64,000 bases of DNA from Chromobotia macracanthus (GCA_036877525.1 JAZGTH010000048.1:620001-684000), one strand, 5' to 3'. Shown: positions 12,237 through 25,233, numbered from the stretch's first letter. The notes: a model not told the origin generated them from the letters alone. Translations and numbers: made by a program.

Positions 12237-15200
12237 GCCTTTATTAAGAGATTGTTTTATTTTTAATAAATCATGATTCTTGGCCAGCATCCAGGACTGA
12301 ATCTGTTTTATAACATTTACATGTGGTATACAAGCCAACTATTTTATGTTTTGTAACATCAACATACACTAATCAACTATTTTTTTAACCTAAGTCATGG
12401 TAGACCTTCTGTGACACAAGTAATATTAAAATGAACAGTGTTGAGTATCCAATCCACAAAAACATTAGCTAGGCATATCACTGTGCATAAACAAACACTT
12501 TCGCTATCCCCGTCATTAACAATTAGCATGTCTGATACAAAATTAGCAGGGTTAGTTGGCAAGGCCACAAGCAGCAACATGCATCAATAACCATTTTTTT
12601 CTTGACCTGGCTTCTTCTGAAATAATAAAGACCAATGGAAGCATCTTAAAGCATAACATTCATCTCTATGGTTGCACTAAAGACACACTTTAATGCAGAA
12701 AAAGATCTTGCAGACCCCAGTCTAATGGTTTTAACCGGTAAACTTCAACTGGGCAGTGTTTATAATTTGTTGCCTGGGTGCTGTACTCTGCTGTATACTT
12801 TACTTTGCTGTATACAAACTAAAGACAACAGAACTGTTTTTGAAGAAGGATTGTCATTATGCCGTTTTATCCTGGGACACTTCTGGCAAATCAGATTTCT
12901 CTCTGAATACTGACACCAGGGCATAAGGTAGCAGTGTTTAACTATTCACTGGCCCGGTGTGCACAATGTTAACCTGCTTTATGACTGCAAACATTTCATT
13001 TCTTTTGTCGGAAGCAGTTACAGTTAATGCAGGGAATTCATACCCACAGGGATAAAACTGCTATACTGTTGGCTGGTAGCATGCTTTCCTACTCAACTAT
13101 TGTATCAAATTGCATTGGATCAGGAGGCAGGGTTTGAAGGGTTGAAGAAAGCTCAGAATTAAGAAATATTTTTTCTTAATTTTTCTAATTTTTCAAATCC
13201 AACACAAATCCCTAACACATTTGATGCATCAATAGGTTTGTAATGTTTGTTAAAAAATCTTTAAAAAAAGATGTCTTAAATCAACATTTAGTAAAGGAAA
13301 CAGGGGAACTACTAAGTGCTCCCCCAGCATGAGGACTTACAAGCCAGTCTGAAAAAAGCCCTTTATTAATGATGAAGGTGGTGGTTATGGCTAAGGCTAA
13401 TGACAATATCTCCTCTTATGTTATAATGAACTGGCTCAAGTCAGGCAGGAATTCCACCAATCCTGCCCTAGGGTGAGTCCAAAGATGGAGTTCAGATTCT
13501 AAACTCCCTCCTGTCAGGGGTAATTTAAAAGGAAAAACAGGGGGAGATGAAGAGGTTTTAATAGCTGCACCCCTTTGCAAACAGCCTGTCAAACATGCTC
13601 AGCAGATGAGACCCACTCCACACACCCCCCAACCCTAACACAAAAAAACTGCATACACAAGCACACACACAGATACACACAAACGCAAAATGTATGAGCA
13701 TTCCAATCCACACTGACACACCCTCTAAGGGACCACACAAAGCTAGGTTTAGCAGATAAGTGATCATGTTTAAAAACCATGTAATCTTTTTGTTTTATCA
13801 GGTCTTTATTACACTAGCTGTTTTACTCCCAATTAACCCAACCTCTATGCCAATCCTTACACAAACCGTTGTATCCAATTAAATACAATTACTGGCATTG
13901 CCTGTAATGAAAACAGATGATGTAGATCTTAGCTCAGTTGTACATATTTATTTTTCCACAATGTGAAAGAAATAGGATATACCAGTGTTCACAACTGTCC
14001 AACACTGTGTGATATTGGCACACATATAGTGGGATCCAAAAGTCTAAGTTCTTATTAAAAATTGAATTTAAACTTTAAAGCAAATTAACATTATGTTGCA
14101 AAATGAATAAGCAATATTTGAGATTCTGCACAATTATATAGATCATGAATAAATGGTCAGCAAATGTGTGACCTTAGCCATGTAATGTCATGTGAAAAGT
14201 CATGTTTTTTGCTTTCATTGAAGCAAACAAGATTAACTTTGGAACATTCTGAAATCATGCTGGAATAACATGGATGACAGATCGTAAGGTTTTGTACAAA
14301 CTGTGATTTGACCCTACACCTGCTAATTTGACCCCACACCTACTATGAGGGCAGAGACATCCTTATGAAGCATGCCAATTGGAAGTTGGAAATTTTGCTG
14401 ACGCACAAAATACAATGAGTTAGCAATATGTGACAGCTGGTTCGAACTAACTCATGTTTCAAAGTGCTATGCTAAGGATGCCATCCAGCCCTCCCTTTTG
14501 TTGCCATGGCAGCACACACAACCCTGGCATTCAACTCTCTTTTACACAAATCCAAGGTCAGCCATACAAAAAACTGAATAACACTTTGGATGACTTCTGC
14601 CCAAAACTGACTCTTCAAATGACCCACTGAAAAGAGAGCATTGTCAGTTCAGTTAAAATCATGAAGATAAACCACCAATGCTGAAATCTGAAGGGTGAGC
14701 CACACCGGTATTAAAATAGTTTAATATTTAAATGAGAAATTAGCCTATAAATTCTCTTATCAGGATGCAGATTCCAAAAACAAGCCTACACTGACAGACA
14801 ATGACACTTGTCAAATCTCTACAGCTGAGATTTGGTTACCTGAAAGCAACTTTTTCAAAAAACAAAAACAAATGTGCATTACAACGCCGCTAGGGTCACT
14901 CCACTACAAGCATATCTGCCTCACTCTTAACGCAGATACATTTGAGTGTGGGGTAGTGACTTGAACAGATGTGACAACAGAATTTTGCTTGAAACCATAA
15001 GATTGTAAGTAACCTCAATACGACAGCTCAGAAGAAAGGGGTGGGCACAGTGCCCTAGAGATAACATGAGAAATCAGCACTTCCAAAAAGAAAATGCAAA
15101 AGTAATGTAAGAATAAAGGCAAACTAAGAACTCTCCTTTTCAACACCTCCCATGTCATGACTGAGAGAATGAGAGAATGCACCCAAACACACAAACAGAG

Positions 15201-15480
15201 CAAGATATACAGCGAAGAAGGACTAAACAATTTATGACAGTTGAATAGCAATAATAAAGGTAAAAAAATAAAGTGGGCATTCTATTTTCAAGGTGATCTT
15301 CAGTTTTCTTATCTGCTTTTGCCCAAACCCTTAACATTAAAATGATGCCTGCAAGCAAATTCTCTTTATCACACAAACACTGCTTTAATGGAGAGTTAAT
15401 GCAAAATTTGCATTAGGCAAGCAGAGCAACATGACATGGCACTTCATCAAATGTAAAAAGCCACTGAATATTGAAGAGCT
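10891..15480. other. Presumed daam1 5' intron, no gene seen
   Basis: About 4.6 kb of AT-rich sequence in which I find no exon with both splice sites and a recognisable product. The frames at 11430-11657, 12668-12913, 13558-13780 and 15015-15376 are simple-sequence or random. The only distinct element is a CT microsatellite at 12206-12237. Confidence 0.5.
12206..12237. repeat. (CT)n microsatellite
   Basis: Two runs of CT dinucleotides interrupted by one TTC. Confidence 0.85.
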
Positions 15481-16190
15481 CAAACCGTCAGACACTCCAG
15501 TCCACTATCAGCAGTGAGTGTCACCGCAGAGCTCTACACGTCCACGCCACAAAGTGCGATAACGCACACCTAGTGTCCTAGGCTTTACAACCAATTAAAC
15601 AGCTCGTCTGCCCTGGCAGAAACAAGTACACCAAATTACTGACAGCTACGATTAAGAAAATGCATTTCACAATTTCACAAAACCTCATGTCACCGAATGT
15701 ACAATGCAGTACGCGTGTTGCCTTACCCTTTTAATGCGTTTGCGTAAATTCCGTTTAATGTTACATCCCTCAAGAGTGAATACTACTGGTTCCACGGAAT
15801 GGAACGCGCAAAGATTCTTTTCTATAAGGCTTGTAAATAATGTACATTTAAAGATGTAATTTCGATGATCAGAGTCATTCCGAATTTAAGAGTGTCACAT
15901 ATCAGTCCAAGAATGGTTCTACAAACGTCACGCTCCAAACCCAAAGCCGGCTGTGAGAAATAACGAACATGTAAACGCCTCCCTGCTGGTCAATAACCCT
16001 CATACAAATGACCCACTCTCTCTATTTGAGAGACCCAGGCACAGACGGCACTATAGACAGGCCACACCTCTTTTCAACACTCAGATCTCTCATAGGATAC
16101 AAGCGGAATTTAGACTCCGCCTCTCCGTCTTTTCTTCCCCCACTTCCTAAAGCCATAGTGTTTACAGTTTGCAGAAGGGCTGTAAAATTG
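15481..16190 (-). promoter_or_regulatory. CpG-richer region, candidate distal promoter and non-coding exon 1 of daam1
   Basis: CpG dinucleotides are scarce for 10 kb on either side but frequent here (for example TACGCGTG, AACGCGCAAAG, AAACGTCACGCTCC, AAAGCCGGCTG, CTCCGCCTCTCCGTC). On the minus strand AAAAGG|GTAAGG gives a good splice donor (GT at 15726-15725), which could end a non-coding first exon. A CRE-like TGACGTTT (minus strand) lies near 15925. The daam1 coding exon has an apparent splice acceptor before its ATG, so an upstream promoter is expected. The association is by position and composition only. An unrelated promoter or a chance CpG patch remains possible. Confidence 0.35.
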
Positions 16191-16193
16191 ACA

Positions 16194-16196
<3 letters not shown>

Positions 16197-16253
<57 letters not shown>
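16197..16253. repeat. (TG)n microsatellite
   Basis: About 28 TG units immediately beside the CpG-richer patch. The poly-Cys/Val and poly-Thr/His frames across it are artefacts. Confidence 0.97.
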
Positions 16254-16256
<3 letters not shown>

Positions 16257-16859
16257 GAAGAAAACATACTTTTAATAAATTAATCAAACAATCTACCAAG
16301 CATAAAATTATTTTTTTCTGTTAGAAAAGACAAAAAATGACTCACTGTTTTAAATGTTTGTCCAATAAAATGCTTTCTAAAATAAGAATGACCCCTCCCT
16401 CTAATAATACTCATCACCAACCAGCAAAAAGAAAATCATGGTTTCCCAGACTGCAGGTATTGAATATTTCTAAAGGCAAGCCCTTCAGTATGTCCTGAAA
16501 ATGTAAAAAAAAAAATTGCTTTTAAAGCAAGCATTTTGATTTTTAGATTATATTTGCAATTAATTGATTAATGGACTATATTTTTCAAACATACCCTGTT
16601 GTTAAACATTAGTCTAACAAATGGTTCTGCTTTACTGCTTATTGCCAAAAGCTTGAACAAGATTTTTCTTAAGCAGCATAAAACTGGATTAATGACTTAA
16701 ACAGTAAATTAAAGAAAATGTGGTGGTAGCGGGTATAATATCTAAAAATGTATTATAGCTGCAGACATACCAACCGTGGAAAGCAAGGAACAAAACACCC
16801 AAGCCAAACTCCTGTGGAGTTTGTGGCAACAACAACCCTAGTAACCATTTACTTTCATT

Positions 16860-16996
16860 ATATAAAAAAGGTCCTCCTTTTAAATATAATGAAATTAAAG
16901 GAACAAAAATAAAAACCATAAAGTTTTTAAATGACATGAGAGTGAGTACCATAAATACCAACAATTTCATTTTTGGGTGACCTATCCCTTTAAATA
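16860..16996 (-). mobile_element. Half copy of a TTAA-flanked MITE
   Basis: Plus-strand TTTCATTTTTGGGTGACCTATCCCTTTAA at the right end, preceded by GAGAGTGAGTACC, is the terminal arm of the same MITE family found complete at 38274-38537 and 52781-53040. Only one arm is recognisable. The 122-codon minus-strand frame at 16689-17057 runs through it and is therefore not a gene. Confidence 0.6.
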
Positions 16997-18410
16997 TATA
17001 AGCCTGGAATGTAACACCCACACAGTCAAACATTTTATATTCATCCAAAACATCCATGACTTTGGGTCATTATCTCCTAAGCGAAGCCTAAGACAGTGAC
17101 TAATAATTGTCATTTTGTAAGAAATATACTCAAAGGTAGATTTAGTTCACCTGTTTATTCAACTAAGTAGTTTCATGACAGGCACCTGCTCTTCTTTGCT
17201 ATCTAGACATCATTCTCAAAAGCATTAACAGCAGCTGCAAAAACAGCTTCATTCCCATCAGAGAGAGAGGAATAGAGAGAAAGAGAAACAGAGTTCTAAG
17301 CCAGGGATCTAAGCCAGGGACCAGATTGTTTTTTAAACATTTGACTGATTAATACTTTGTATATTAATATGTTTGCCAATACCAAAAGCCTAAAATAAAT
17401 TGAAAAAAATAAGGTGGGGAAAAAAAATTAACTTTTTATGCAGATAAAAAGGTGCAAATTCAAATAAAAACTGAATCAATATGAAAAGTAGTAAAATAAA
17501 AAATCTGTTTTTGTATAAAAAGTATAAAATCTATTAATACAGTTAAAAGTATAAGTACAGTTGACCTTTTTAAGGTGACGTTCTGCTTAGCCTGTTATTA
17601 TTTTGTTATTATCATGACTACATAGTGGATTTGTTTTTGAAAATCTACTTAAATCAGCCATCCAAAAGAAGGACAACTTGATGTTTTTGCAGGTCCGGTC
17701 ATGCCTCTGAGTCCCATCCATGTATTATGATAAGGACATGTCCTCCACCCTGGTGTTTTAATGTTTTAATACAACAGCTGTATTGCTGCCTCATATAGAC
17801 AATAGTGATTGTAAGGCCAATGTGCCTCATAAAAAATGATTAGAAACAAAAGTTACATGAAAAAGTGCAGAAAATCCACCTAGTGTATGGGAACATCTCC
17901 AGGTCTTTGAAGATGAAAACCTTAAAAAAGCTTTTTTGACAGATAGGCAAACTATAAACAGGAACATGCACCACAGTCAATTTACTATAGTGGAATAGAT
18001 CATTTATCCTCACTTTGTGCACTGCCAAAATCTGTGGCATGTTCTTCCAAATGTACTGCTGAACAAGCTTGGAGACATGCTGTCATAGACGTAATGAGAT
18101 CTCAGCCTCCTCTCTCAGCGATAGACATCTCCTGTGCCCACAGCACAATGCCACGTCTGGGCTGCAGCTGTGCAGACACAGAGAACTTGTTTAGGTTTTT
18201 TTTGTGGGGTTATCTCTGCCTGTTAGTGAACTGATTCAAAGTTATCTGATGGAGCTGTGCGTTTTACAGCTTTAGTAAATACATTTAAATGCCTGTACTG
18301 CATGTAAAGGATAAATTACATCAATGAAAAGTCTTGATGCCTGTGTTTCAGTAACTTTATCCAGAGCAACAATCATCATTTGAAATAGTAGGACTAATAA
18401 AACCCTCTTA

Positions 18411-18500
18411 AAGGAACAGTTTCAGGTGCTAATAGTTTCCCTTATGTGTTCCAAGGAAGAAAGATATTGTTCAGTAATGGGTGAGTAAACATTATATTTT
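18411..18500 (+). mobile_element. Degraded TTAA MITE remnant
   Basis: TTAAAGGAACAGTTTCA followed within 90 bases by GTGTTCCAAGGAAGAAAGATATTG and GGGTGAGTAAAC recalls the landmarks of the complete MITEs at 38274 and 52781. Strongly decayed, and the identification is tentative. Confidence 0.3.
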
Positions 18501-19546
18501 AAGGGTATCATAAGACATTGAATAAAAAATGATGTCTGTAAATGCGTTCACCTTCAATCTTATAGACCTAAACACAGTTTAGAGAAAGCTGTGCATGCAC
18601 ATTGCTGCTTCATCCTGCCAATTGCACTAAAACACACAAGCCACATCTTCAGCAGCCAGACACGACAAATTTAAGATGTGCTATTTCCACAGAAACCGCA
18701 GATCCAGCTGTCCTTGCATTGAGACCCCTTCATATCACAACTTAAACATTTGGAAAAGGGCTCTGCCCACCCTCAACAAACTTTTAATTAGCAGTGGCAT
18801 CAGATCTGCTTCTCACAGACTATTCTTGATTGCTTACAGTCCTGTATGGTCATCTGTTCTCTGGCCCTGCTTGTTTCACTTACTAGTACAGGAGAGTAGT
18901 TTTCAAACTGAGCTACCACATATGCATTAAGGGGTGGGGAAAAAAACTTCAGCTGGAGTACCATACTTTAATCCCTCAGCCTTATTTATTTTGTTTGTCT
19001 CAGGTTAAATATGGTATTAAATATACTCAGACTAAAATCTATTGGGTTCCTTCCTCCATCCATTAAAGTAGATGTTAATTTACTCACAGGGAAATCTGGA
19101 GCAATTAGAAAAGTATAGAAAAGGGAGTAATGAGGTTAAAAAAGAGAATACAATTATGACAAATTATGAAAGAAGAGTTGGGACAACTAAGAAATTAATG
19201 AGGATAAGCAGATAAACCATAGCACCACACAATAAGGCCACAGACAAACAGAATGTAAAAATTTTGTATATACTTGATGCTTTTCTTCACTGGTACTTGT
19301 GGAAGTTCACATTCACCCTAACCTCTGTTTCTTCTCTTCCCTTCTTTCATCCCTTCCCTTTAGATGTTGTTTACAAGAGGATAGGCATTAGACCACAAGC
19401 ATTGACACAAGCTTGTGTTTGCTGTCTTAAAAGCTTTCAGCATTATCATCATCACCCCAAAGAATCAGTTAAGGGCTAATTAGAACATTTCTGCTGTGCC
19501 GGTGTTTGAAAGGGGTAATGATGAACGTTCAAAAGACCTTACACAG

Positions 19547-19580
19547 ACTGCAGCTGCAGACCTGCTGCAGCTGCAGCAGG
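19547..19580. repeat. Palindromic PstI/E-box cluster
   Basis: CTGCAGCTGCAG and TGCTGCAGCTGCAGCA are separated by ACC. Each is a self-complementary repeat centred on a CAGCTG E-box, and a related ATGCAGCTGCAGATGG is found at about 20159. This could be a cluster of bHLH sites or just a short tandem/palindromic repeat. Confidence 0.5.
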
Positions 19581-20839
19581 GACAGCTAGAAACATGTTTA
19601 TGGCGGATTACTGAAATCTAAAAGTTAACAACTCTGGTTTAACTTGTTGATCCCAGATGTGTACTGTCCTTTTCGACAGTAGAACCCATACTGTGCTGAT
19701 TTCACGCACCCTGAACGATCTCTCTCCTGCATGGCGTGCTGGGAACAGCCTGCTAATGGCTCAGTCACACTGCGTTATCCACATGCATGACCCTCCTCAC
19801 TAAAAGCCAATAAAAGACTGCACCGATGACGGGATCAGAGGCATGGCATAATCACATAACAAAAACCTATCAATGTGAAAGTCTGTATCAGTATTCCTCA
19901 CACTTGGGCATGATGCCTTTGATCTTAGGATCATTGTAGGCTATAGCATGAATAGCAAGAATATGTAAAGCACTCACATTCTCATCTCAAAATTTACTCA
20001 TTGTGTATTGTTATAAGTGCCAAGAGACACAGCAGAGCAACAACGTGATGGTTGGGAGAACCACATGATTGTTGGAAGAAAGGAAACAAAGCTAGAGATA
20101 TTGGCCACTCACAAAGTGCTGCTAAATCCGGTTATCCTCTTACATGTTTTAAACCTGCCATGCAGCTGCAGATGGTTAGGTCAAAACACACATGAATTAA
20201 ACAGTCTGCACCTCTGAAAGCATACAAATTAAACCTGAATGAAACATAACACAGGAACAATTAGCAGAAAATATAGTAACAGGTGTGGTAGTAAACCCAG
20301 GTAAGGCAAGTAAACAACCAAGATGTTCCACCCACCAGCTGAGTAAGAGGATCAGCCTCTAGCTAGTGATGAAACAATACAACTATAAAGTGACCCAATG
20401 ACTTCTGCTTCACAGTGCAGTATACAAACAGCATTAAAACAGGTTTAGCACTGGCGGATTTGAATCAACATTCTAAGCTTAGTGAGACAACATTTACAAA
20501 CTACAACCAACAGAACACTGCCATTAAAGTGTCTATCTATCTGTGGCTTTGAACACTTGAGATAAAGATAAATATTATAATTGAAATTTAATTACGTGAG
20601 CTACTTTATTTCTTGCATTCACGCACAAATAAAGCAGCTTAAACAAAACCTCCTACTGATAAGGACCTGTTGAATGAACTTGGCCAAAGAGCACAGCACA
20701 GCAAGAGAAAATCTACCACTGTCATTTTAAACATGCCTGAACAAGACCTGTTTCTCTGTTTGTGAGAAACAGGACATATATTGTATAGGTGTGCATCTTA
20801 TAACAAAAAAAGCAGGTCATGTTCTAGCCAACACAATCT

Positions 20840-20990
20840 CATGCCAATTCGTAATTATTTTAGGTTTTAGTGATTTGATGGCTAATTTGTATCAGTTTGT
20901 ACAATCTTATTTGTACGTTTTTGTACAAACTGCTTCTGCCCCAGTAAGAGTTGGGTTTAGGGGTGGGGTTAGGGGTGCACTTTAATGCTT
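20840..20990. repeat. Dispersed fish repeat fragment (GGGGTGGGGTTAGGGG type)
   Basis: CCAATTCGTAATTATTTTAGG, repeated TTTGTAC phrases and GGGTTTAGGGGTGGGGTTAGGGG are characteristic of a widespread teleost repeat that I recognise only by style. The 111-codon minus-strand frame (20860-21195) overlaps it and is judged non-genic. Confidence 0.4.
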
Positions 20991-21255
20991 GGTTGTTTTC
21001 TAAAAAATGAAGCAGTGAGCTAATAATAATTGTGGTACTACCTGTTTGAACATGGTTTCTTCTAATTGGAGCAGTTTTGCTTGCATTACTGCTTTGGAGA
21101 TGTCTCTCCAACACCACAGCTTTTCCATACATGACAATAAATGGTAGTTTCAACCACCAAGCTCCAAAACATCGATACACATTTTGAGACTGCAATATTT
21201 ATATCAACAGCTTTATGATGCTTTTTCTTTCTGGAGCTTGGCATCCACTTTTGTT

Positions 21256-21372
21256 TATTAATTTAGTAAATGCTTTAATTCAAAGCAACTTTAAAGGTAT
21301 ACATATAATTTTGTGTGTGTTTCCTGGGAATCAAACCCATGACGTTAAGTAATACTCATGATGCTATGTTTT
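21256..21372 (-). mobile_element. tRNA-derived SINE, fragment
   Basis: Read on the minus strand, ATGGGTTTGATTCCCAGGAAA resembles a tRNA B-box (GGTTCGATTCC). It is followed by AAAGTTGCTTTGAATTAAAGC and ATTTACTAAA, the common tail of fish SINEs (TTGCTTTGGATAAAAGCGTCTGC-type). The head with the A-box is decayed. Same family style as the copy at 55010-55175. Confidence 0.6.
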
Positions 21373-22273
21373 AATACAAGCATAAGCAATGCTCTTCTAC
21401 TGCCTACTGGGAGCAATGCTGTTTGGAGATTAAGTTAAATAGGTCATTGCTTGTGCATTGGTCATTGGGCAGACAGCAAGGGGTTGTTCACCAAAGCCCT
21501 AAATAAACACACAAGTGAATCCAGAGACTTCACTTATGTTCATTTAATTAGAAAAGGACTAACCCTGATGGGAGGAAGTGGATTAAACAAAAGCAGGATT
21601 TGGCAAAAATATTGAACAGACCAATATGCAAACGTGTCAACATATTGCAGTCAATGGACAATCATGCCAAAGAGGTTGTCCATCAAAGTCCTAATTCTAA
21701 AAACTTGCATTGCAGATGTCTGGAGTAAAACCTTAGAAAATGCCCTTATTTTGAAGAACTAGAACAGCCGGTGCTAACACTCCAGGGGACATGAGCAATG
21801 AGTTCTGCCCAGCTCAGATTCTAGGTCAGAAGCAACCCAGTTTTGCATTTCAATGAAAAGTTACAGAAAAGGCATGCAACCGTATTTTCCTTGGCAATGC
21901 ATCTATTTTGTTACCATAAGTATTTTATAGAAACAAAGACAAGATATAGCCTGAGCTCTGACTATATTATTGATACTAAAATTAAAACATTAAAATTAAA
22001 TCCTTTTATTATTATTCATTTAATTTTACCCTGGTTTCTAACTTACATCCTTTTAATTGATCTTTTATTAAAAAATAAAAAGGGAAAAGGTGGTGTCTTC
22101 ACATAATATGTTTATTTCTGGAAACAAATGGTATCTGTGAGAATTTCTAGTCAGGACTCAGACCATATTATAGTACAAAGACTTTAGTACAATATCATAT
22201 TTACCTGAGCGATTGCAGTTTGTTGCTATGAGTGAAAATGTGTCATATTGATTACAAGCTCAGTATTGAGTAC
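21373..22273. other. No feature seen
   Basis: AT-rich sequence. The frame at 21843-22106 is a low-complexity Leu/Ile/Lys run without a recognisable domain. Confidence 0.4.
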
Positions 22274-22345
22274 TGCAGGACTCAGTGCTTGGGCCTCTGC
22301 TTTTCACCCTGTATATGCTGCCTCTGGGAGCAATTATTATTCTTC
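22274..22345 (+). mobile_element. Short LINE reverse-transcriptase fragment
   Basis: The frame reads QDSVLGPLLFTLYMLPLG. This matches the non-LTR reverse-transcriptase block usually written PQGSVLGPLLFTLYMLPLG in fish L2/Rex-type LINEs, with the glycine of QGS changed to Asp. Only about 70 bases are recognisable and no conserved RT block is visible on either side, so this is a relic. Confidence 0.6.
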
Positions 22346-22779
22346 CCATAAGAACAGATGAACTGGATCCACACTAAATCTGTCTGTTTTTCATTTCCCC
22401 AAGGTCCTGTAGTCAGCTGGATCTAGACTTTATCCAAACCAGATGGTGGGAGACAGGATGGTACGACTCCTGAGACAGATCAGTGGGAATATGATGGGCT
22501 TCTTTATTAAACTTATGATTATCTATTTACCTACCTCCAGCCTAGTTAGTTTCTTTATTTTTGTTCCCTGCCTAGTCACAGCAGTGTGATGTTATAGCTG
22601 CAATTAGTAACATTATGCTTCTGTTGCCATCTCTATTGGTAACATTTCTCAGTGCTTGACATATTGTTACAAAGTCATATTGGACAGTTTTAAATCAATA
22701 ATTAATTATAAATCAATATTATCAACTCTCCATTTATATCCAAGAAAGTTACAAATTGTAGCATTAATGTGCCAAGGAG

Positions 22780-23135
22780 AACTGGCCCTCCTGGTTGAAC
22801 CTGGTTTCTCCCAAGGCTTCTCTCCATCTACAAATCATTGGAGTTTTGGTTCCTTTCCGCTGTCACCCTGTTGGCTTGCTTAGTGGAAGACTGGTGACAT
22901 TTAACTAACTGTGTTGTAGTTTTTATCGGTTCAGTCAACTCTTTATTCATAAACCAACTACAAACCTAGTCTCATTAATTAGTTTTATTAATATGCATCT
23001 CACACACATTATTTGCAATAATACCATGTATTCTGTGTTGAACATGTTTGCCATTTTATATATATTTTTTTATTTTTCATTATATGTAAAGCTGCTTTGA
23101 AGCAATGTAACATTGTTACAAGGCTATATAAATTT
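22780..23135 (-). repeat. Dispersed repeat family A, minus-strand copy
   Basis: GAACTGGCCCTCCTGGTTGAACCTGG and GGAGTTTTGGTTCC are the reverse complement of the family-A 3' end seen at 49.3-49.4 kb. AAGCTGCTTTGAAGCAATG at about 23090 is the reverse complement of its TTGCATTGTTTCAAAGCAGC head. The middle is shortened. Sequence to its left (from about 22390) may be more of the same repeat. Confidence 0.65.
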
Positions 23136-24614
23136 AACTCAAACTACTATTTTTAGGTTATTGTATTTTTAGGTTATTGATCACCATTTCTCAACATTGG
23201 GTATTTTTAATGGGAGATCAGGTGCATTTAGTGCATTAAAAATATTCTGACCTAAATTTGAACATAGGATTTATCAGCTTTCATGTAGGCTTAAGAATGG
23301 AAACACTGCCTGCTTTCTACACCTCGTCATAAAACATTCTTAGAGTTAAGGAAACATAATAGCAATTTATGGTCTATCTTTTGACCCTGTAAGCTTCTAC
23401 CACTTAAACGCCCCCTACTCTGTCTAAGGCTCTTAATATTTTGATTTCACCACTAGCACTGCAGTATTTAGGAACATATTATTTTTTACTATTTCTGTAT
23501 TATTATAAATTGTACAAGGCAAATGCTACTTGGATACACATAATCACAGCTTGTCAACCACACCTCCCTAGCACTCCACATTTTGCCCATGAAGTTGCTT
23601 TGTTTCAACTAGATTTTTTTCAGTGATACTTCTAGCCCGCCAACTATCAATACACTTGGAGATTCAGCTCATCTTTAGCTCCAAATCAAGCTACATCATG
23701 GAAAACAGATGACAGTGCAGGTAACCAAAGAACATACAAACAGCTGCATAGTAAAAAGAGAAATGTATAATAGGTGATTGACTACTCTAAAAAGTAGTCA
23801 ACAAGTAGTCAAAGTTAATTTTTAGTATTTTTAGTAAAAATTACCAAAAATAAATTTAAAGTTGTTTCAGCAGTTCTGTCAGCTTGACACAGGAAATAGA
23901 TCATACACGGATACTCTGGAGTTTGAAAGCCTTGCAGTTTTTCTTCTGTGACTTTGTAATGAAAACAGCATAGCTGAACAAAAGCAATATGTTTGAAAAC
24001 ATGAAAGAGCTTATTATAAAATGAATACTAACCAAGTAGCAAGTGTCACCAGCAGGTTGTCTGCATTAATCATACCTGTGCAGAAAAACATGTACTCTCC
24101 CCCAATTCTCAGACTCTTCTGTTCTCAAACTCTTGGAATTTGGGCAGAGCACCATCAGTCTTACAAAGCCACAAAGGGGGATGATGCATCAGTTTGTTTT
24201 GGCTGTTGGTTTTGTTTTATCGACACTAGCCCCTGTTGCATAGGGGCAAAGAAAGCACCTATTTGCCTCCCTACATGTAGATTGCGACACTCAGATTACA
24301 GTTCATTGAGGACGTCAACATCCACACTGTTCAGAGAAAACACACTGCCACTAAAACCACAGACCTAAACATAGACACTGCTGGACATCCATCCATAAAA
24401 TCATCCTATAGGAACACTGGTTTAGGAAGGTCAACAGCAGGAAACTATCAACTAAAAAAATCTGGTTGTTGTGAACTAACTGGGAAAAGAAAATATAAGG
24501 TTCTAATCTTGAAGACGTTGTATGTTGTACACCATGTTCCACAAGGCAAAAAGTGTATGTCACTAAATAAAGATGTTCAAAAAAGAGTTTTGCACTTGTT
24601 TTACACTTGTTTTA
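23136..24614. other. No feature seen
   Basis: AT-rich. The 115-codon frame at 24021-24368 has no recognisable domain, and its composition (scattered Cys, Pro and Ser runs) looks random. Confidence 0.4.
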
Positions 24615-24682
24615 AAGTGTTCATTTAAACCAATCATCCAGAAGGTTCTCAGAGCTCAGTTGTGGAATGTACAAGCAACTCA
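24615..24682 (+). repeat. 68-bp direct repeat, left copy
   Basis: AAGTGTTCATTTAAACCAAT through CAAGCAACTCA. It is repeated at 25166-25233 with two substitutions by my count. The pair brackets the repeat unit at 24718-25161. A 20-base piece (CTCAGTTGTGGAATGTACAA) is additionally repeated just to the right of this copy. Confidence 0.85.
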
Positions 24683-24717
24683 GTTGTGGAATGTACAATC
24701 AAATGTTGGGAAATTTA

Positions 24718-25161
24718 ATAGAAACTGTTTCTAAAAAACAGGTTTTTAATTTTAGTAACAATAGAGTGTTGCCCTTGTGGCTGGTTAAAACAAAAGACTG
24801 CACCTATGCCTGTCATAATCACTGATGATAAGAGAAGCCATTAAGCTTTTTAAAACAGTGACGTCTCTGAAAGACTTGAGTTATAGAATTGGAAAATTGT
24901 ATTTCCATTGCTCTCAGAAAATAATGTATTTGATATTTGTGCTTTGATATATGTTCATTATGTGCTGTTCGAAAGAATAATCTGACGTCAAGAGCAACAA
25001 ATACTGAAATCAAGATGGTAATTTAAAGGTGGCCTCAGACTGTAAAGGCGGATGGAAAAACATGACAAGACAGAAGATAAATGTACAAACTGTGAAATGT
25101 AGATAATTTGTGCTGTTTTTTAGATGCCTTTTGTTAAAAAGTAATGTTTAATATAATTTTT
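24718..25161 (+). repeat. About 440-bp repeat unit, copy 1
   Basis: From ATAGAAACTGTTTCTAAAAAACA to AAAAAGTAATGTTTAATATAA, this unit is closely repeated at 27075-27497 inside the inner hAT element. The two differ by scattered substitutions and a ~20-base insertion (GGTTTTTAATTTTAGTAAC) here. Both encode homologous minus-strand frames starting MISVFVALD.RLFFRTAH, but with different C-terminal ends. I do not recognise a protein family, so this is more likely shared repeat sequence than a gene. Confidence 0.85.
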
Positions 25162-25165
25162 TAGC

Positions 25166-25233
25166 AAGTGTTTATTTAAACCAATCATCCAGAAGGTTCT
25201 CATAGCTCAGTTGTGGAATGTACAAGCAACTCA
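25166..25233 (+). repeat. 68-bp direct repeat, right copy
   Basis: Partner of 24615-24682 (66 of 68 positions identical by eye), four bases beyond the end of the 440-bp unit. Confidence 0.85.

Larger units (their letters stand above)
16997..20839. other. No gene seen
   Basis: AT-rich intergenic or far-upstream sequence. Purine-rich AGAGAG stretches occur near 17260-17300. The frames at 17840-18234, 18676-18930, 19264-19479 and 20017-20217 lack any family resemblance or splice context. Confidence 0.45.

Noticed and set aside
16689..17057. 122-codon minus-strand frame with hydrophobic stretches resembling a membrane protein
   Set aside because: Part of it is the arm of a TTAA MITE (GHPKMKLLVF is its translation), and no splice or family evidence supports it.
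20860..21195. 111-codon minus-strand frame starting MQSQNVYRCFGAWWLKLPF
   Set aside because: It overlaps a dispersed G-rich fish repeat and has no recognised family. Adjacent SINE sequence makes a repeat origin more likely.
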